From: Bacteroidia bacterium
Lineage (GTDB): Bacteria > Bacteroidota > Bacteroidia > J057
NCBI GenBank assembly: GCA_030430575.1
Contig: JAUIKF010000048.1
Span: 1 to 64,000, forward strand
DNA: 64,000 nt
Direction of reading: 5' to 3'
Shown here piece after piece: positions 39,310-48,672 of this stretch. Position 1 is the first letter of the stretch. Each line of letters opens with the position of its first letter. A program made the translations under genes and the position numbers. The notes beneath the pieces were generated by a model that had not been told where the DNA came from, did not search any database, and saw nothing but the letters and a program-made list of their open reading frames with translations.

Positions 39310-39510
39310 TTAGTGTATGAAGAATTGGTACAAGCCCTCAGTCAGCAACAAGTTTGATGCTGAATCCATGACAAAAATGATCAGGGCGATGATCATAGAT
39401 GCGATCAAAACCGTGATCGTACTGCTCTGAAGGTCTTCAAAGCTCGGCCACTGGACTTTGTAAAGGAGTTCTTCTAGGTAATCCTTAAAGAATGCTCTTA
39501 ACTTATTCAT
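39310..39510 (-). CDS. secE: Preprotein translocase subunit SecE
   Basis: 66 residues from ATG at 39510. The longer open frame upstream runs through tRNA-Trp and is not coding. The N-terminal amphipathic helix and conserved kink (LYKVQWPSFEDLQSSTITV) precede the single membrane helix (TVLIASMIIALIIFVMDSA). SecE clamps SecY in the translocon. It is the minimal bacterial type with one helix. It lies between tRNA-Trp (13 bp) and nusG (14 bp), as in most bacteria. Confidence 0.96.
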   Translation of the reverse strand: MNKLRAFFKDYLEELLYKVQWPSFEDLQSSTITVLIASMIIALIIFVMDSASNLLLTEGLYQFFIH

Positions 39511-39523
39511 AATGTTATTCTTG

Positions 39524-39596
39524 CACGGGTGGTAGGACTTGAACCCACAGCCTACGGTTTTGGAGACCGTCGCTCTACCAGTTGAGCTACACCCGT
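39524..39596 (-). tRNA. tRNA-Trp (CCA)
   Basis: Complete 73-nt cloverleaf. The acceptor ACGGGTG pairs with CACCCGT. The D arm is GCTC...GAGC, the anticodon loop CTCCAAA gives CCA, and the T loop is TTCAAGT. The discriminator is G, followed by encoded CAA. It lies between tuf and secE, a position seen in many bacteria. Confidence 0.97.
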
Positions 39597-39618
39597 AGGG
39601 CCATAAATAATAGCACAA

Positions 39619-39645
39619 ATCGGGACTCCTTTTGGGAGCCCCGAT
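39619..39645 (-). terminator. Hairpin between tuf and tRNA-Trp
   Basis: ATCGGGACTCC (39619-39629) pairs with GGAGCCCCGAT (39635-39645) with one mismatch. A modest T-rich stretch follows on the minus strand. It is probably a partial terminator or RNA-processing stem after tuf, since tRNA-Trp and secE follow on the same strand. Confidence 0.55.
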
Positions 39646-39660
39646 CGACTATCTTATTAT

Positions 39661-40869
39661 TTATAGGGTTTCAGTGTGATCGTCGAGGATCTCAGCTACA
39701 ACCCCTGCACCGATCGTACGGCCACCTTCACGAATCGCGAAGCGAAGGCCTTTTTCCATTGCGATAGGTGTGATCAGTTTAACGTTAATCTCAGTGTTAT
39801 CACCAGGCATTACCATTTCAGTTCCTTCTTTTAGAGAGATGTTTCCAGTCACATCTGTCGTACGGAAGTAGAACTGAGGACGGTACCCTTTGAAGAAAGG
39901 CTTATGACGACCTCCTTCATCTTTGCTCAAGACATAGACTTCAGCTCTGAAGTGGTTATGTGGCTTCACACTTCCAGGAACACAAAGAACCTGTCCACGC
40001 TCAATCTCATCTTTCTTAGTACCACGAAGGAGGATACCTGCATTATCTCCCGCACGTCCTTCATCAAGAAGTTTACGGAACATTTCAACACCAGTAACGG
40101 TCGTCTCTTGCGTTTCTCTAATTCCTACAATTTGAATTTTCTCTCCTACTTTGATGATACCACGCTCGATACGACCTGTAGCAACAGTACCACGTCCTGT
40201 AATCGAGAAGACATCCTCGACAGGCATCAAGAAAGGCTTATCAGTCAAACGCTCTGGCTCAGGAATATAATCATCAACAGCAGCCATCAATTCGTTAATC
40301 TTTGCTTCCCACTCTGGCTCACCGTTAAGACCTCCCAGCGCAGAACCCTGAATAACAGGAATATCATCGCCAGGGAACTCATACTTATCAAGCAATTCAC
40401 GGATTTCCATTTCAACCAATTCCAACAACTCATCATCATCGACAAGGTCTACTTTGTTCATGAATACTACCAAAGCAGGTACCCCTACCTGACGTGCAAG
40501 CAGGATGTGCTCACGAGTTTGTGGCATAGGACCATCAGTCGCAGCCACTACAAGGATAGCACCGTCCATCTGAGCAGCACCCGTTACCATGTTCTTTACA
40601 TAGTCGGCGTGACCAGGACAATCAACGTGTGCATAGTGACGATTGGCAGTTTGGTATTCTACGTGAGCTGTATTAATGGTTATACCACGAGCTTTTTCCT
40701 CTGGGGCATTATCAATAGCGTCAAATGAAGATACTTCTGTTCCTGTATCTCCTGCTTTTGCCAATACAGTTGTAATAGCTGCTGTCAAGGTGGTTTTGCC
40801 GTGGTCTACGTGGCCGATCGTTCCTACGTTTACGTGAGGTTTACTACGATCAAATTGTTCTTTTGCCAT
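39661..40869 (-). CDS. tuf: Translation elongation factor EF-Tu
   Basis: 402 residues. G motifs are intact: GHVDHGKT at 19-26, [26 protein letters not shown] and GSALGG. Domains 2 and 3 follow, with the tRNA-binding [12 protein letters not shown] and a full C-terminus (GAGVVAEIL). EF-Tu carries aminoacyl-tRNA to the ribosome. The Thr and Gly tRNA genes directly upstream (62 bp) and the single promoter before them point to one tRNA-tuf transcript. ATG at 40869, with no Shine-Dalgarno. Confidence 0.99.
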   Translation of the reverse strand: MAKEQFDRSKPHVNVGTIGHVDHGKTTLTAAITTVLAKAGDTGTEVSSFDAIDNAPEEKARGITINTAHVEYQTANRHYAHVDCPGHADYVKNMVTGAAQMDGAILVVAATDGPMPQTREHILLARQVGVPALVVFMNKVDLVDDDELLELVEMEIRELLDKYEFPGDDIPVIQGSALGGLNGEPEWEAKINELMAAVDDYIPEPERLTDKPFLMPVEDVFSITGRGTVATGRIERGIIKVGEKIQIVGIRETQETTVTGVEMFRKLLDEGRAGDNAGILLRGTKKDEIERGQVLCVPGSVKPHNHFRAEVYVLSKDEGGRHKPFFKGYRPQFYFRTTDVTGNISLKEGTEMVMPGDNTEINVKLITPIAMEKGLRFAIREGGRTIGAGVVAEILDDHTETL

Positions 40870-40930
40870 TATTTTTTCTAGCTGAAATTGTTGGATGCTA
40901 TAAGAAAAAGATAAAAATCCGGTAAAAGAG

Positions 40931-41003
<73 letters not shown>

Positions 41004-41021
41004 TTCTTTTCCAAAAAAAAG

Positions 41022-41094
41022 AGCGGGAGACGAGGCTCGAACCCGCGACCCTCAGCTTGGAAGGCTGATGCTCTACCAACTGAGCTACTCCCGC
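41022..41094 (-). tRNA. tRNA-Gly (TCC)
   Basis: 73 nt. The acceptor GCGGGAG pairs with CTCCCGC. The anticodon stem is TCAGC/GCTGA with loop CTTCCAA, giving TCC. The T loop is TTCGAGC. Confidence 0.97.
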
Positions 41095-41131
41095 TTCTAA
41101 TTATTTTATTTAAAGAACTTTTGTCTTATGT

Positions 41132-41212
41132 GGGGAGAGCAGGATTCGAACCTACGAAGGCTGAGCCAACAGATTTACAGTCTGCCCCGTTTGACCGCTT
41201 CGGTATCTCCCC
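41132..41212 (-). tRNA. tRNA-Tyr (GTA)
   Basis: 81 nt with a long variable arm. The acceptor GGGGAGA pairs with TCTCCCC. The anticodon loop CTGTAAA gives GTA. The T loop is TTCGAAT and the discriminator is A. Confidence 0.97.
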
Positions 41213-41232
41213 AATAATTATGACATAAAAAG

Positions 41233-41306
41233 AGCCGGTGGAGGGATTCGAACCCCCGACCAGCTGATTACAAATCAGCTGCTCTGGCCAACTGAGCTAC
41301 ACCGGC
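41233..41306 (-). tRNA. tRNA-Thr (TGT)
   Basis: 74 nt. The acceptor GCCGGTG pairs with CACCGGC. The anticodon stem GCTGA/TCAGC carries loop TTTGTAA, giving TGT. The T loop is TTCGAAT. It is first of the cluster, just downstream of the promoter. Confidence 0.97.
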
Positions 41307-41320
41307 TTGGAAAAGCGATG

Positions 41321-41351
41321 CAAATTTAGAAAAGTAAATTTGCAAGTCAAA
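41321..41351 (-). promoter_or_regulatory. Promoter of the tRNA-tuf operon
   Basis: On the minus strand TTTG (41348-41351), 19 bases, then TAAATTTG (41321-41328): an exact match to the Bacteroidota sigma-ABfr consensus TTTG-N19-TAnnTTTG. Transcription should start near 41313, a few bases before tRNA-Thr(TGT). The -7 box is also one arm of a 9-bp inverted repeat (41320-41328 with 41335-41343). Confidence 0.88.
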
Positions 41352-41368
41352 TCTAAAAGCTGAAAAAG

Positions 41369-41716
41369 TTACTTTTTCAGTTCTTTAATTCGCGCCTTCT
41401 TACCAATCTTATCACGCAAGAAGAAAATTCGTGCTCTACGCACCTTACCTTTCCTCAATACTTCAATTTTTTCCAAAGAAGGAGAGTGAACCGGAAATAT
41501 CCTTTCAACGCCGATACCACTAGAAATTTTTCTTACCGTAAAGGTCTCGGTAGCACCTTCTCCTCTGCGTTGGATACACGTTCCTTTATATTGCTGAACA
41601 CGCTCTTTTTCTCCCTCTTTAATCTTCACGTAGACATTAAGGGTATCACCTGCTTTAAATTCAGGGATATCGTTTTGATAATATTCAGCTTGAATGAGTT
41701 TTACTAAGTCTTCCAT
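41369..41716 (-). CDS. rplS: 50S ribosomal protein L19
   Basis: 115 residues from ATG at 41716 (a GTG one codon upstream is possible). Typical L19 segments include [40 protein letters not shown] and [11 protein letters not shown], with a basic C-terminus [20 protein letters not shown]. It sits at the 30S-50S interface. A strong promoter lies 27-58 bp upstream, so rplS is at least partly transcribed apart from trmD, which is next upstream on the same strand. Confidence 0.98.
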   Translation of the reverse strand: MEDLVKLIQAEYYQNDIPEFKAGDTLNVYVKIKEGEKERVQQYKGTCIQRRGEGATETFTVRKISSGIGVERIFPVHSPSLEKIEVLRKGKVRRARIFFLRDKIGKKARIKELKK

Positions 41717-41742
41717 CACTCCACTTTTTAAAATATGGAGTG

Positions 41743-41774
41743 CAAAGGTAGGAGTTTAAATTCATACCCACAAA
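41743..41774 (-). promoter_or_regulatory. Promoter of rplS
   Basis: On the minus strand TTTG (41771-41774), 20 bases, then TACCTTTG (41743-41750): a consensus Bacteroidota promoter. The predicted start site near 41736 gives a short leader of about 20 bases. Confidence 0.82.
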
Positions 41775-41810
41775 CAATGAGTTGGAATTTTTAAAACTAA
41801 TTTCCCACAA

Positions 41811-42497
41811 TCACGCTTCATCACCCTCCAGCAAATCAGGACGGAGTTGACGGGTCTTTTCCAAAGCTTGCTCGTAGCGCCAGTCATTTATTTTGGCTTG
41901 ATGGCCAGAAAGCAATACTTCGGGGACTTCATGACCTTCAAACGAGGCAGGACGCGTAAAGATCGGTGCATCCAAGAGATCATCTTGGAAGGAGTCAAAT
42001 AAGGCAGAAGACTCATCTCCCAAAACCCCTGGCAACAATCTCACGAGGGCATCTGTGAGCACCAATGCAGGGAGTTCTCCTCCTGAGAGGACATAGTCAC
42101 CAATAGATATTTCCTTGGTCACTAGCAAATCTCTTGCTCGCTGATCTACGCCTTTGTAATGGCCAGCAATCAGCATCAGGTTTTGATGAAGAGAAAGGGT
42201 ATTGGCCATTTTTTGATCAAATTTTTCTCCATCAGGGGTAAGAAAAATCACCTCTTCGTATTGCCGCTGAGCTTGTAAATAGCGAACGGCTCTTGCAAGT
42301 GGCTCTACCATCATGACCATTCCTGCGCCCCCTCCATAGGGATAGTCGTCTATCTGGCGCTGTTTATTGGAGGAAAAGTCACGGAGGTCGTGAATTACAA
42401 TTTCCACAAGCCCTTTGTCTTGCGCCCGGAGAATAATACTATGAGAAAGTGGACTCTGTAACAGTTGTGGTACGCAGGATATGATGTCTATTCGCAT
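41811..42497 (-). CDS. trmD: tRNA (guanine-N1-)-methyltransferase
   Basis: 228 residues. SPOUT methyltransferase that makes m1G37 in tRNAs reading CCN, CUN and CGG codons, which prevents frameshifting. Family motifs are [20 protein letters not shown], the trefoil-knot segment [20 protein letters not shown] and GVLGDESSA; the C-terminal helical domain is intact. It is the usual companion of rplS. It is 7 bp downstream of the Lrp-family gene, so likely in one operon with it. Confidence 0.97.
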   Translation of the reverse strand: MRIDIISCVPQLLQSPLSHSIILRAQDKGLVEIVIHDLRDFSSNKQRQIDDYPYGGGAGMVMMVEPLARAVRYLQAQRQYEEVIFLTPDGEKFDQKMANTLSLHQNLMLIAGHYKGVDQRARDLLVTKEISIGDYVLSGGELPALVLTDALVRLLPGVLGDESSALFDSFQDDLLDAPIFTRPASFEGHEVPEVLLSGHQAKINDWRYEQALEKTRQLRPDLLEGDEA

Positions 42498-42504
42498 CTT
42501 GGGT

Positions 42505-42996
42505 TTATTCTTCAGGCTTTGTTTCCAAAATAGAAGACAAGCTCGGTTCTTTATGGAAATTTTCTTTTAGGGAAATGAAGGTCTCTGTACGACGAACAGA
42601 AGGGATTGCCTGAATTTTATCTATCAAAAGGTCACGTAAATGGTCCGTATCTCGGCAATAAACCTTCAAAAACATGGCATAAGTACCGGTCGTGTAATGG
42701 CATTCTACGACTTCAGGTATCTGTTCCAAATCATCAAATATCTGTTCAAAATGCTGGGTATTATCTAAATAAACCCCTAAAAAGGCCCTTACACCCAATC
42801 CCAATTTTTTGTAATCAAGCATCAACCGCGACCCTTGAATCAGGCCTTGCTTCTCCAACTTCTGTACCCGGAGGTGTACAGTGGCTCCCGACACATTGCA
42901 TGCACGTGCAATTTCTAAGTAAGGAGTACGAGCGTCTTTGATCAGGTATTGGAGAATGGTTTTGTCCAACTTGTCCAGCTGAAATTCTGAAGCCAT
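42505..42996 (-). CDS. Lrp/AsnC-family transcriptional regulator
   Basis: 163 residues. The N-terminal winged HTH ([20 protein letters not shown], then [20 protein letters not shown]) is joined to a C-terminal RAM ligand-binding domain ([40 protein letters not shown]). Such regulators respond to amino acids and form octamers. The target is unknown; the neighbours (trmD, thioesterase) do not suggest one. ATG at 42996. Confidence 0.94.
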   Translation of the reverse strand: MASEFQLDKLDKTILQYLIKDARTPYLEIARACNVSGATVHLRVQKLEKQGLIQGSRLMLDYKKLGLGVRAFLGVYLDNTQHFEQIFDDLEQIPEVVECHYTTGTYAMFLKVYCRDTDHLRDLLIDKIQAIPSVRRTETFISLKENFHKEPSLSSILETKPEE

Positions 42997-43073
42997 AAGT
43001 GCGGTATTCGATATGAGGTTGTAAGGATCGGCTATTAAAATAGGAAATTATTCTTGAGTAGAAGAACCCAGAG

Positions 43074-43595
43074 TCAATTTTCCCCTACCAAGAACAATTT
43101 TTGTAACTGCTCACTATCGTCTATTTTGATTCTCCCTGCCAAAAACAGCCGCAATTCTCTGCGTCTTAGCGCATCATCAAACCATTCCTTCTCTTCTTCT
43201 GTTTCGGCTTCTATTTGGTTCACAGGAATAGGGTTTCCAGATTGATCTACCGCCACGAATGTGAGGAATGCAATATTGCTGGGCCGTCGTTCACCTGTTG
43301 TGAGGTTCTCAGTATGGACATTTACACGAATCTCCATTGAGGTCGTAAAAGCTCTGGTAACCTGTGCTTCCAACAGGACTATTTCTCCCAATTTAATCGG
43401 TGAATTGAAGTCTATCGTGTCTACCGATGCGGTCACAACTGTGCGATTGCTTGCCTTCTGGGCAGCTATCGCTGCAATGATGTCGATCCAATGCATGAGC
43501 TTTCCCCCCATGAGATTTCCCAAGGTATTGGTATCATTGGGCAAGACCATTTCGGTCTTGAGGGTATAGGTTTCAGCGGCTTTTTTGGTTTTCAT
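43074..43595 (-). CDS. Acyl-CoA thioesterase (hotdog fold)
   Basis: 173 residues from ATG at 43595 (MKTKKAAETYTLKTEM). The 14 extra N-terminal residues of the longer frame read like non-coding sequence and are omitted. The BACH/YciA-type hotdog motifs are present: LPNDTNTLGNLMGGKLMHWI, the Asp of WIDIIAAIAAQ, SVDTIDFNSPIKLGEIVLL and PSNIAFLTFVAVD. It hydrolyses acyl-CoA thioesters to free acid and CoA in the cytoplasm; the chain-length preference is unknown. It stands upstream of an ATGA-rich inverted repeat. Confidence 0.93.
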   Translation of the reverse strand: MKTKKAAETYTLKTEMVLPNDTNTLGNLMGGKLMHWIDIIAAIAAQKASNRTVVTASVDTIDFNSPIKLGEIVLLEAQVTRAFTTSMEIRVNVHTENLTTGERRPSNIAFLTFVAVDQSGNPIPVNQIEAETEEEKEWFDDALRRRELRLFLAGRIKIDDSEQLQKLFLVGEN

Positions 43596-43680
43596 GATGA
43601 TTAAAAGGGAATTATTAATTGATTGATGAGTGATCATTAATCCCAGATGGCTGCAAGCTACGAGGTAATGAAGGTATTTT

Positions 43681-43800
43681 CAAATGAGAGAATGAGTGGA
43701 TGAGGGAATGATAGAATGAAATGATAAAATGAGTACATGAGTAAATGATAAAATGGAAGAAAACCCATTCACTCATTCTATCATCCTATCATTCCCTCAT
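43681..43800. repeat. ATGA-rich inverted repeat
   Basis: Reiterated AATGAGT/AATGATA words on the left with their reverse complement on the right. The best arms are 15 bp and perfect: 43700-43714 with 43786-43800. It lies between divergent genes (thioesterase and thyA). A second member of the family is at 50504-50596, and related words occur at 52855-52900. Confidence 0.8.
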
Positions 43801-43873
43801 ATCTCCCTTCTCTCCACAGCCTGTGGAAAAGTGGCTTGCGCATCTTGAACTGAGATAACCGAAATTTGTTTCC

Positions 43874-44668
43874 ATGAAAAACTACCTGGATCTGCTTCAA
43901 GATGTAATGGACAATGGTACGGACCGTGGAGACCGTACAGGGACAGGCACCCGTAGCGTATTTGGTCGTCAATTGCGATTTGACCTTTCCGAAGGGTTTC
44001 CACTAGTTACGACCAAGCGGGTACATACGCGCTCCATCTTCCATGAGCTTTTATGGTTCTTAAAAGGGGATAGTAACATCGCCTACCTCAAAGAAAACAA
44101 AGTCCGGATCTGGGATCCATGGGCAGATGAAAATGGGAACCTGGGGCCAATTTATGGGGTACAATGGCGCGCTTGGCGCGGTGCTGATAACCAGACCATA
44201 GACCAGATCACAGAAGTAGTAGAACAGATCAAGGCCAACCCCAACTCACGCAGGCTGATCGTCAACGCCTGGAATGTTGGAGAAATTCCCAACATGGCGC
44301 TTCCGCCCTGTCATACCATGTTTCAGTTCTATGTAGCTGATGGCAAACTTTCCTGCCAGCTCTATCAGCGCAGCGCTGATCTGTTTATTGGGATTCCCTT
44401 TAACATCGCTTCTTATGCTCTCCTCTGTACGATGATCGCACAGGTTACAGGCTATGAACCGGGTGATTTCATCCTCACCTTGGGTGACACCCATATCTAT
44501 CACAATCACTTCGAGCAAGTGAAACTCCAGCTCAGTCGCACGCCCCATACTCTCCCACAATTGAAGCTCAATCCAACTGTGAAGTCAATTTTCGACTTCA
44601 AATATGAAGACATTGAGCTGGTGGGGTATGAATACCATCCGACGATCAAGGCGCCGGTAGCTGTGTAG
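43874..44668 (+). CDS. thyA: Thymidylate synthase
   Basis: 264 residues, the same length as E. coli ThyA. It makes dTMP from dUMP using methylene-tetrahydrofolate. The catalytic Cys146 is in [12 protein letters not shown]; other conserved stretches are [24 protein letters not shown]-like [32 protein letters not shown] and GDTHIYHNH. No folA gene follows; the 3' end instead abuts a mosaic repeat directly at the stop codon. Start ATG at 43874, with no Shine-Dalgarno. Confidence 0.98.
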   Translation: MKNYLDLLQDVMDNGTDRGDRTGTGTRSVFGRQLRFDLSEGFPLVTTKRVHTRSIFHELLWFLKGDSNIAYLKENKVRIWDPWADENGNLGPIYGVQWRAWRGADNQTIDQITEVVEQIKANPNSRRLIVNAWNVGEIPNMALPPCHTMFQFYVADGKLSCQLYQRSADLFIGIPFNIASYALLCTMIAQVTGYEPGDFILTLGDTHIYHNHFEQVKLQLSRTPHTLPQLKLNPTVKSIFDFKYEDIELVGYEYHPTIKAPVAV

Positions 44669-44916
44669 AGACCGCTCACCCTGCGGGCTCGCTGCGAGAG
44701 GCGAGATCGTTCGGCCTAAAGGCCTCACTGCGAGATCGCTCGCCTTTCAGGCTCGCTACGAGACTCAATACAGATTTTTTTGCCTTTAGTCTCGTAGCTC
44801 GGCGAGTCTTCGAGCCGAGCGGTCTCGCAGTGAGGAGCGAAGCGACGAACGATCTCGCAGTGAGCGTCAGCGAACGGTCTCGCAGCGAGGTCCGTCTTCG
44901 GACCGAGCGGTCTCCC
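44668..44916. repeat. Mosaic GCGAGAYCGYTCG repeat, copy A (complete inverted form)
   Basis: A 249-bp block fills exactly the space between the convergent stops of thyA and icmF. Framework words GCGAGATCGTTCG and CTCACTGCGAGA alternate with different self-complementary tips: CCCTGCGGG (44679), GGCCTAAAGGCC (44713), GCCTTTCAGGC (44742) and GTCCGTCTTCGGAC (44890). The left half runs in one sense and the right half in the other, starting GAGACCGCTC and ending GAGCGGTCTC. It is a large inverted repeat around a T-rich centre. Confidence 0.85.
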
Positions 44917-47900
44917 CTACATATTTCTCCGATACTGCCCACCAACCTCATACAGTGCATTCGTAATCTGGCCTAGCGAGCAATGCTTGCCAGCTTCCAT
45001 CAGGCCTTCAAAGATGTTTTGATTCTTGAGGGCAGCCTCTTGCAAATGGCGTAGGTGATTGGGAATTTCTGATGCATGACGTGCATGTAATGACTCGAGC
45101 ATCGTGATTTGATACTCCTTTTCTTCTTTGGTGGAACGAATGACTTCCCGTGGGATAGTGGTCGGCGAGCCTTCATCTGACAGGAACGTATTCACCCCGA
45201 TAATGGGCAATTCACCCGTATGTTTCAGGCCTTCATAATAGAGGGATTCTTCCTGAATCTTGCCCCGCTGGTACATGGTTTCCATGGCGCCAAGTACGCC
45301 TCCACGCTCTGTGATTCGGTCAAATTCCATCAAGACGGCTTCTTCGACGAGGTCCGTAAGCTCTTCTATGATAAATGCCCCTTGCAGGGGATTTTCATTT
45401 TTGGCGAGGCCGAGCTCGCGGTTAATGATGAGCTGGATAGCCATGGCGCGGCGTACAGACTCCTCTGTGGGGGTCGTGATGGCCTCGTCATAGGCGTTGG
45501 TATGGAGGGAGTTGCAGTTGTCGTAAATGGCGTACAACGCTTGTAAAGTGGTCCTGATGTCATTGAAGGAGATTTCCTGCGCATGCAACGACCTTCCAGA
45601 AGTCTGGATATGGTATTTGAGCTTTTGGGCGCGCTCGCCTGCGCCGTAGCGTTCCTTCATCGCCTTGGCCCAGATTCGGCGTGCAACACGCCCGATGACT
45701 GCGTATTCTGGATCAGTTCCATTGGAGAAGAAGAAGGAGAAATTAGGCGCAAAGGCGTTGATGTCCATCCCACGTGAGAGGTAGTACTCGACATAGGTGA
45801 AGCCATTGGCGAGGGTAAAGGCAAGCTGGGAAATGGGGTTGGCACCCGCCTCGGCTATGTGATAGCCAGATATCGAAACGGAATAGAAATTCCGCACATT
45901 GTTGTCAATAAAATATTGCTGCACGTCACCCATGACCCGAAGGGAAAATTCGGTGGAGAAAATGCAGGTATTCTGCGCTTGGTCTTCTTTTAGAATATCC
46001 GCCTGGACCGTTCCGCGGGCCTTTGTGAGGGCGTCCGCTTTTATTTTCGCATATACTTCAGCTGGCAATACTTGATCTCCTGTCACGCCCAAAAGCATCA
46101 GTCCCAGACCATCATTGCCTTCTGGCAAGTCGCCTTGATAGCTAGGCGACGTACTGCCTTGAGCAGCAAATATCTTCGCGATTTTACCCTTGACCTCCTC
46201 TTCCAGGCCATTTTCAATGATATACTTTTCACACTGCTGATCGATCGCTGCATTCAGAAAAAATGCCAATATCGTGGCCGCAGGGCCATTTATCGTCATG
46301 GAAACCGACGTGGTAGGATCACAAAGGTCAAACCCTGAATAGAGTTTTTTCGCATCATCCAAACAGCAAATTGATACACCAGAGTTACCTATTTTCCCAT
46401 AAATATCTGGGCGATACCCAGGATCTTCTCCATACAAAGTGACCGAGTCAAAAGCTGTCGAAAGACGCTTGGCAGGCATGCCTAAGGAGACATAGTGAAA
46501 GCGCTTATTGGTCCGTTCTGGGCCGCCTTCCCCCGCAAACATCCGCGTGGGGTCTTCATTGGTACGCTTAAACGGGAATACACCAGCCGTAAAGGGAAAT
46601 TCGCCCGGCACATTTTCCTGCAAACTCCATTTCAAAATATCCCCCCAAGAACGATAGGCAGGAAGGACCACTTTGGGGATTTGGCTGTGGGACAAAGATT
46701 CCATTTTGGTCGGTACCTTGATGTCTCTGCCACGCACTTGGTAGACATATTCGTCCGCTGCATAGCGTGCTTTTTTCTCCTCCCACCCTTCTAGTAACCG
46801 CAAACAGCCTCCGTCCAGATCCTGACGCAATTTGCTTTCCAAGCTCGTCAGATGAGCTTCCAAGTCGTTCACAGCGGCCGCATCCGCAGCAGGATTAGCT
46901 TTCATCGCTGACAAGGTGCCATTGACCTGATAAATCTGCTCCGCAATCGCTGCCTGCTGAGCAGTCCACTCATCGTATTTCCGATTACTCTCAGCTATCT
47001 CTGCCAAGTAGCGCACACGCTTGGGCGGGATGATATAGATCTTCTCCGACATCTCGTCAGTCGCCTCAAACGTCGACTGAAGGCTCGCGCCCGTTCGTTC
47101 CACGATCGTGTCGATCAGGTGTTTATACAGGCTATTGGCCCCTGGGTCATTGAATTGAGAAGCGATCGTACCAAATACCGGCATATCGTTGGGATCAGTG
47201 TGCCAAAGGCCGCGATTGCGCTGTACCTGCTTCTTCACATCGCGCAGCGCATCCAGGGCCCCACGCTTATCAAATTTGTTCAACGCAATAATATCTGCAT
47301 AGTCCAGCATGTCAATCTTCTCGAGCTGAGAAGCAGCACCGTATTCGGGTGTCATGACATACAGCGATGCGTCCGAGTGGTCGACGATCTCCGTGTCCGA
47401 CTGGCCAATGCCTGAAGTCTCGAGGATAATCAGATCAAATTGAGCTGCTTTGAGGATATTGAGGACTTCTTTGATATGGCGCGAGAGCGCGAGGTTAGAC
47501 TGGCGTGTGGCTAGAGAACGCATGTACACGCGCTCATTGTGAATGGCATTCATCCGAATGCGGTCGCCCAACAAGGCGCCGCCTGTACGGCGCTTGGAAG
47601 GATCGACAGATACGATGGCGAGGTGCTTTTCGGGAAAATCTCTTAAGAAGCGGCGTACCAATTCATCTACCAAAGACGATTTACCGGCCCCTCCTGTACC
47701 CGTAATGCCCAACACAGGCGGATGTGCCAAGCCCTGCATGCGTTCCCGTACATCTTCCATGATGGGTTCTACCGCATCGGGGTTATTTTCCACCGCAGAG
47801 ATCAGCCTAGCCAAAGCTCGTGCACTGACTTTCTGATGGACTTGTTGCAAAATCAATTGTCCGCCGCCATCGACTGCCTTAGCGGCAGTACCGAGCGCTT

Positions 47901-48381
47901 CTCCCACGGCATCTTTCCAGCGAGCCACGTCCAATTTCCCCGTCGGGAAATCTGCTTTTTCCAACAAATCATTGATCATCCCCTGCAAGCCCATCTCGCG
48001 ACCATCATCTGGCGCATAAATGCGGTCGATCCCATAGGCGTGAAGGTCTTCGATCTCCGAGGGCAAGATTACCCCGCCTCCCCCACCAAAAAGTTTGATA
48101 TGCCCACAATTGCGTTCCTTCAGCAGGTCATACATGTATTTAAAAAACTCATTATGACCACCCTGATAAGAAGTAATCGCTATCGCCTGCGCATCTTCCT
48201 GGATGGCGCAATCCACGATTTCCTGTACCGAACGGTTGTGGCCAAGGTGGATGACTTCGGCCCCAGAAGCCTGGATAATGCGGCGCATGATATTGATGGC
48301 GGCATCGTGGCCATCAAAAAGTGAGGCAGCCGTTACAATGCGAATTTTGTTTTTTGGTTTATAAGGAGCAATTTGTTGCAT
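44917..48381 (-). CDS. icmF: Fused isobutyryl-CoA mutase IcmF
   Basis: 1154 residues combining the parts of a B12-dependent acyl-CoA mutase with its chaperone. The N-terminal adenosylcobalamin domain has [12 protein letters not shown] at about 20. The MeaB-type G3E GTPase follows, with P-loop [10 protein letters not shown] (Lys234) and [13 protein letters not shown] linker leads to the C-terminal TIM-barrel mutase ([56 protein letters not shown]). IcmF interconverts isobutyryl-CoA and n-butyryl-CoA, and the GTPase loads and protects the cofactor. The E1 enzyme at 50597-52675 makes branched acyl-CoAs, so valine catabolism or branched-chain lipid supply is a sensible joint role. Mosaic repeats lie on both sides. 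No cobalamin riboswitch is visible upstream. Confidence 0.96.
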   Translation of the reverse strand: MQQIAPYKPKNKIRIVTAASLFDGHDAAINIMRRIIQASGAEVIHLGHNRSVQEIVDCAIQEDAQAIAITSYQGGHNEFFKYMYDLLKERNCGHIKLFGGGGGVILPSEIEDLHAYGIDRIYAPDDGREMGLQGMINDLLEKADFPTGKLDVARWKDAVGEALGTAAKAVDGGGQLILQQVHQKVSARALARLISAVENNPDAVEPIMEDVRERMQGLAHPPVLGITGTGGAGKSSLVDELVRRFLRDFPEKHLAIVSVDPSKRRTGGALLGDRIRMNAIHNERVYMRSLATRQSNLALSRHIKEVLNILKAAQFDLIILETSGIGQSDTEIVDHSDASLYVMTPEYGAASQLEKIDMLDYADIIALNKFDKRGALDALRDVKKQVQRNRGLWHTDPNDMPVFGTIASQFNDPGANSLYKHLIDTIVERTGASLQSTFEATDEMSEKIYIIPPKRVRYLAEIAESNRKYDEWTAQQAAIAEQIYQVNGTLSAMKANPAADAAAVNDLEAHLTSLESKLRQDLDGGCLRLLEGWEEKKARYAADEYVYQVRGRDIKVPTKMESLSHSQIPKVVLPAYRSWGDILKWSLQENVPGEFPFTAGVFPFKRTNEDPTRMFAGEGGPERTNKRFHYVSLGMPAKRLSTAFDSVTLYGEDPGYRPDIYGKIGNSGVSICCLDDAKKLYSGFDLCDPTTSVSMTINGPAATILAFFLNAAIDQQCEKYIIENGLEEEVKGKIAKIFAAQGSTSPSYQGDLPEGNDGLGLMLLGVTGDQVLPAEVYAKIKADALTKARGTVQADILKEDQAQNTCIFSTEFSLRVMGDVQQYFIDNNVRNFYSVSISGYHIAEAGANPISQLAFTLANGFTYVEYYLSRGMDINAFAPNFSFFFSNGTDPEYAVIGRVARRIWAKAMKERYGAGERAQKLKYHIQTSGRSLHAQEISFNDIRTTLQALYAIYDNCNSLHTNAYDEAITTPTEESVRRAMAIQLIINRELGLAKNENPLQGAFIIEELTDLVEEAVLMEFDRITERGGVLGAMETMYQRGKIQEESLYYEGLKHTGELPIIGVNTFLSDEGSPTTIPREVIRSTKEEKEYQITMLESLHARHASEIPNHLRHLQEAALKNQNIFEGLMEAGKHCSLGQITNALYEVGGQYRRNM

Positions 48382-48403
48382 GCGTGTAGTATTTTTGTGG
48401 GGG

Positions 48404-48411
48404 CAAATTTA
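48404..48411 (-). promoter_or_regulatory. Possible -7 box of icmF
   Basis: TAAATTTG on the minus strand, 22 bases before the icmF ATG. No TTTG lies at the right distance upstream; the mosaic repeat begins at 48431, where the -33 element should be. A start site near 48397 would give a leader of about 16 bases. Confidence 0.4.
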
Positions 48412-48430
48412 AGGAATTTTTAGGAGAAGA

Positions 48431-48669
48431 GAGACCGGTCGCCCTGCGGGCTCCCTGCGAGATCGTTCGTCGCTGCGCTCCTCACTGCGAGATCGCTCGA
48501 AGACTCGCTGCGAGACTAAAGGCAGGTTCGATATGGTTCAAGTCATTTAACTTGCTTGCCACAAAAAAAGTCTCTTGTCTCGCAGCGAAGGCGAGTCTTC
48601 GAGCCGAGCGGTCTCGCAGTGAGTGCCGAAGGCGCGAACGGTCTCGCAGTGAGCGCTAGCGAACGATCT
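48431..48669. repeat. Mosaic GCGAGAYCGYTCG repeat, copy B (complete inverted form)
   Basis: Same plan as the 44668 copy. The left half has GAGACCGGTCG, a CCCTGCGGG tip and a GTCGCTGCGCTCCTC unit. The centre holds GACTAAAGGCA and a T-poor spacer. The right half is inverted and ends GCGAACGATCT. It occupies nearly all of the 291-bp space between icmF and the Rof-like gene, whose ATG is four bases from the repeat end. Confidence 0.82.
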
Positions 48670-48672
48670 ATT

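Noticed and set aside
39511-39618. Extension of the secE frame upstream to 39618
   Set aside because: The extra codons run through tRNA-Trp; ATG at 39510 gives a normal SecE.
44668-44916. CRISPR array
   Set aside because: Repeats are short, degenerate and inverted, tips are self-complementary rather than unique spacers, and no cas gene is near.
48382-48430. Cobalamin riboswitch for icmF
   Set aside because: Only about 49 bases separate the ATG from the repeat, far too short, and no B12-box is present.
48556-48672. Upstream extension of the Rof-like gene
   Set aside because: The added residues translate the mosaic repeat; ATG 48673 starts exactly where Rof similarity begins.
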